Below are positions 63,981 through 64,000 of a DNA stretch of 64,000 nucleotides, in pieces. The notes under the pieces are model-generated. The model had not been told where the DNA came from and ran no database searches. It saw only the letters and a list, made by a program, of their open reading frames with translations. The stretch comes from Bradyrhizobium sp. AS23.2 (GTDB taxonomy: Bacteria; Pseudomonadota; Alphaproteobacteria; Rhizobiales; Xanthobacteraceae). Each line of letters starts with the position of its first letter. The first letter of the stretch is position 1. The translations under genes were made by a program, and so were the position numbers. The stretch spans positions 1-64,000 of the forward strand of contig NZ_LGHM01000042.1 of assembly GCF_001908185.1 (NCBI RefSeq), in the 5' to 3' direction.

Positions 63981-64000
63981 GCACCGTCTTCAAGGTGACA

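Noticed and set aside
1..64000. CRISPR arrays, tRNA and rRNA genes
   Set aside because: No regularly spaced direct repeats or tRNA/rRNA-like segments were found on reading the intergenic DNA; a covariance-model scan would be needed to be certain.

Overview
The window looks like a chromosomal segment of a Bradyrhizobium-type alphaproteobacterium (Nitrobacteraceae). The clues are high G+C, gene families typical of that group (DUF6505/DUF6352/DUF3305/DUF3306 formate-dehydrogenase accessories, an IalB-like protein, a FixJ/FixK-type regulatory set), TTGAT-N4-ATCAA boxes, and a palindromic intergenic element of a kind common in Bradyrhizobium. This is judged from sequence features and recalled family knowledge; no database search was possible.

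Layout. 1-234 is the cut-off end of an IS3-family insertion sequence. 0.7-3.1 kb carries a pyrophosphate-type phosphofructokinase next to an archaeal-type (class V) fructose-1,6-bisphosphatase. 4.8-9.1 kb is a complete CUT1 sugar ABC importer. 9.1-13.0 kb has an adenosine-specific kinase divergent from E1-alpha, E1-beta and E2 genes of a 2-oxoacid dehydrogenase complex (no E3 nearby). 13.9-25.3 kb is a formate dehydrogenase locus: structural genes, a small Tat-signal protein, an HTH-TorD fusion chaperone, a chain of five overlapping accessory genes and a divergent polyferredoxin; a WD40-cytochrome c fusion follows it.

27.7-49.3 kb is best read as a low-oxygen/stress island. At least six near-perfect FNR/FixK boxes lie 50-150 bp upstream of genes for a DUF3300/S74 surface protein, PPK2 polyphosphate kinase, an Orn/Lys/Arg decarboxylase, a SulP transporter, an IalB-like protein, an acetate-kinase-like protein and an AI-2E-family permease. 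The island also encodes a cysteine-free FixK-like regulator whose recognition helix has the residues expected to read these boxes, plus a FixJ-like response regulator, a receiver-only regulator and a sensor kinase. Several members are decaying: an aspartate/alanine antiporter remnant beside the decarboxylase, a truncated DUF1275 gene, and an acetate kinase with eroded active-site loops.

49.3-58.5 kb is an exopolysaccharide locus (GH5 hydrolase, Wzy-like polymerase, Wzx-like flippase, Wzz/tyrosine-kinase-like protein with a degenerate P-loop, a GT4 glycosyltransferase interrupted at a seven-C tract, and a propeller-fold glycosyltransferase-like protein). 58.5-60.5 kb is a scar zone where pieces of a LysR regulator, a Dabb-domain gene and an amidohydrolase surround an intact maleylacetate reductase and a YCII protein. 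The window ends with an acyl-CoA ligase and a branched-chain-type ABC binding protein, probably the start of an uptake operon for an acid substrate.
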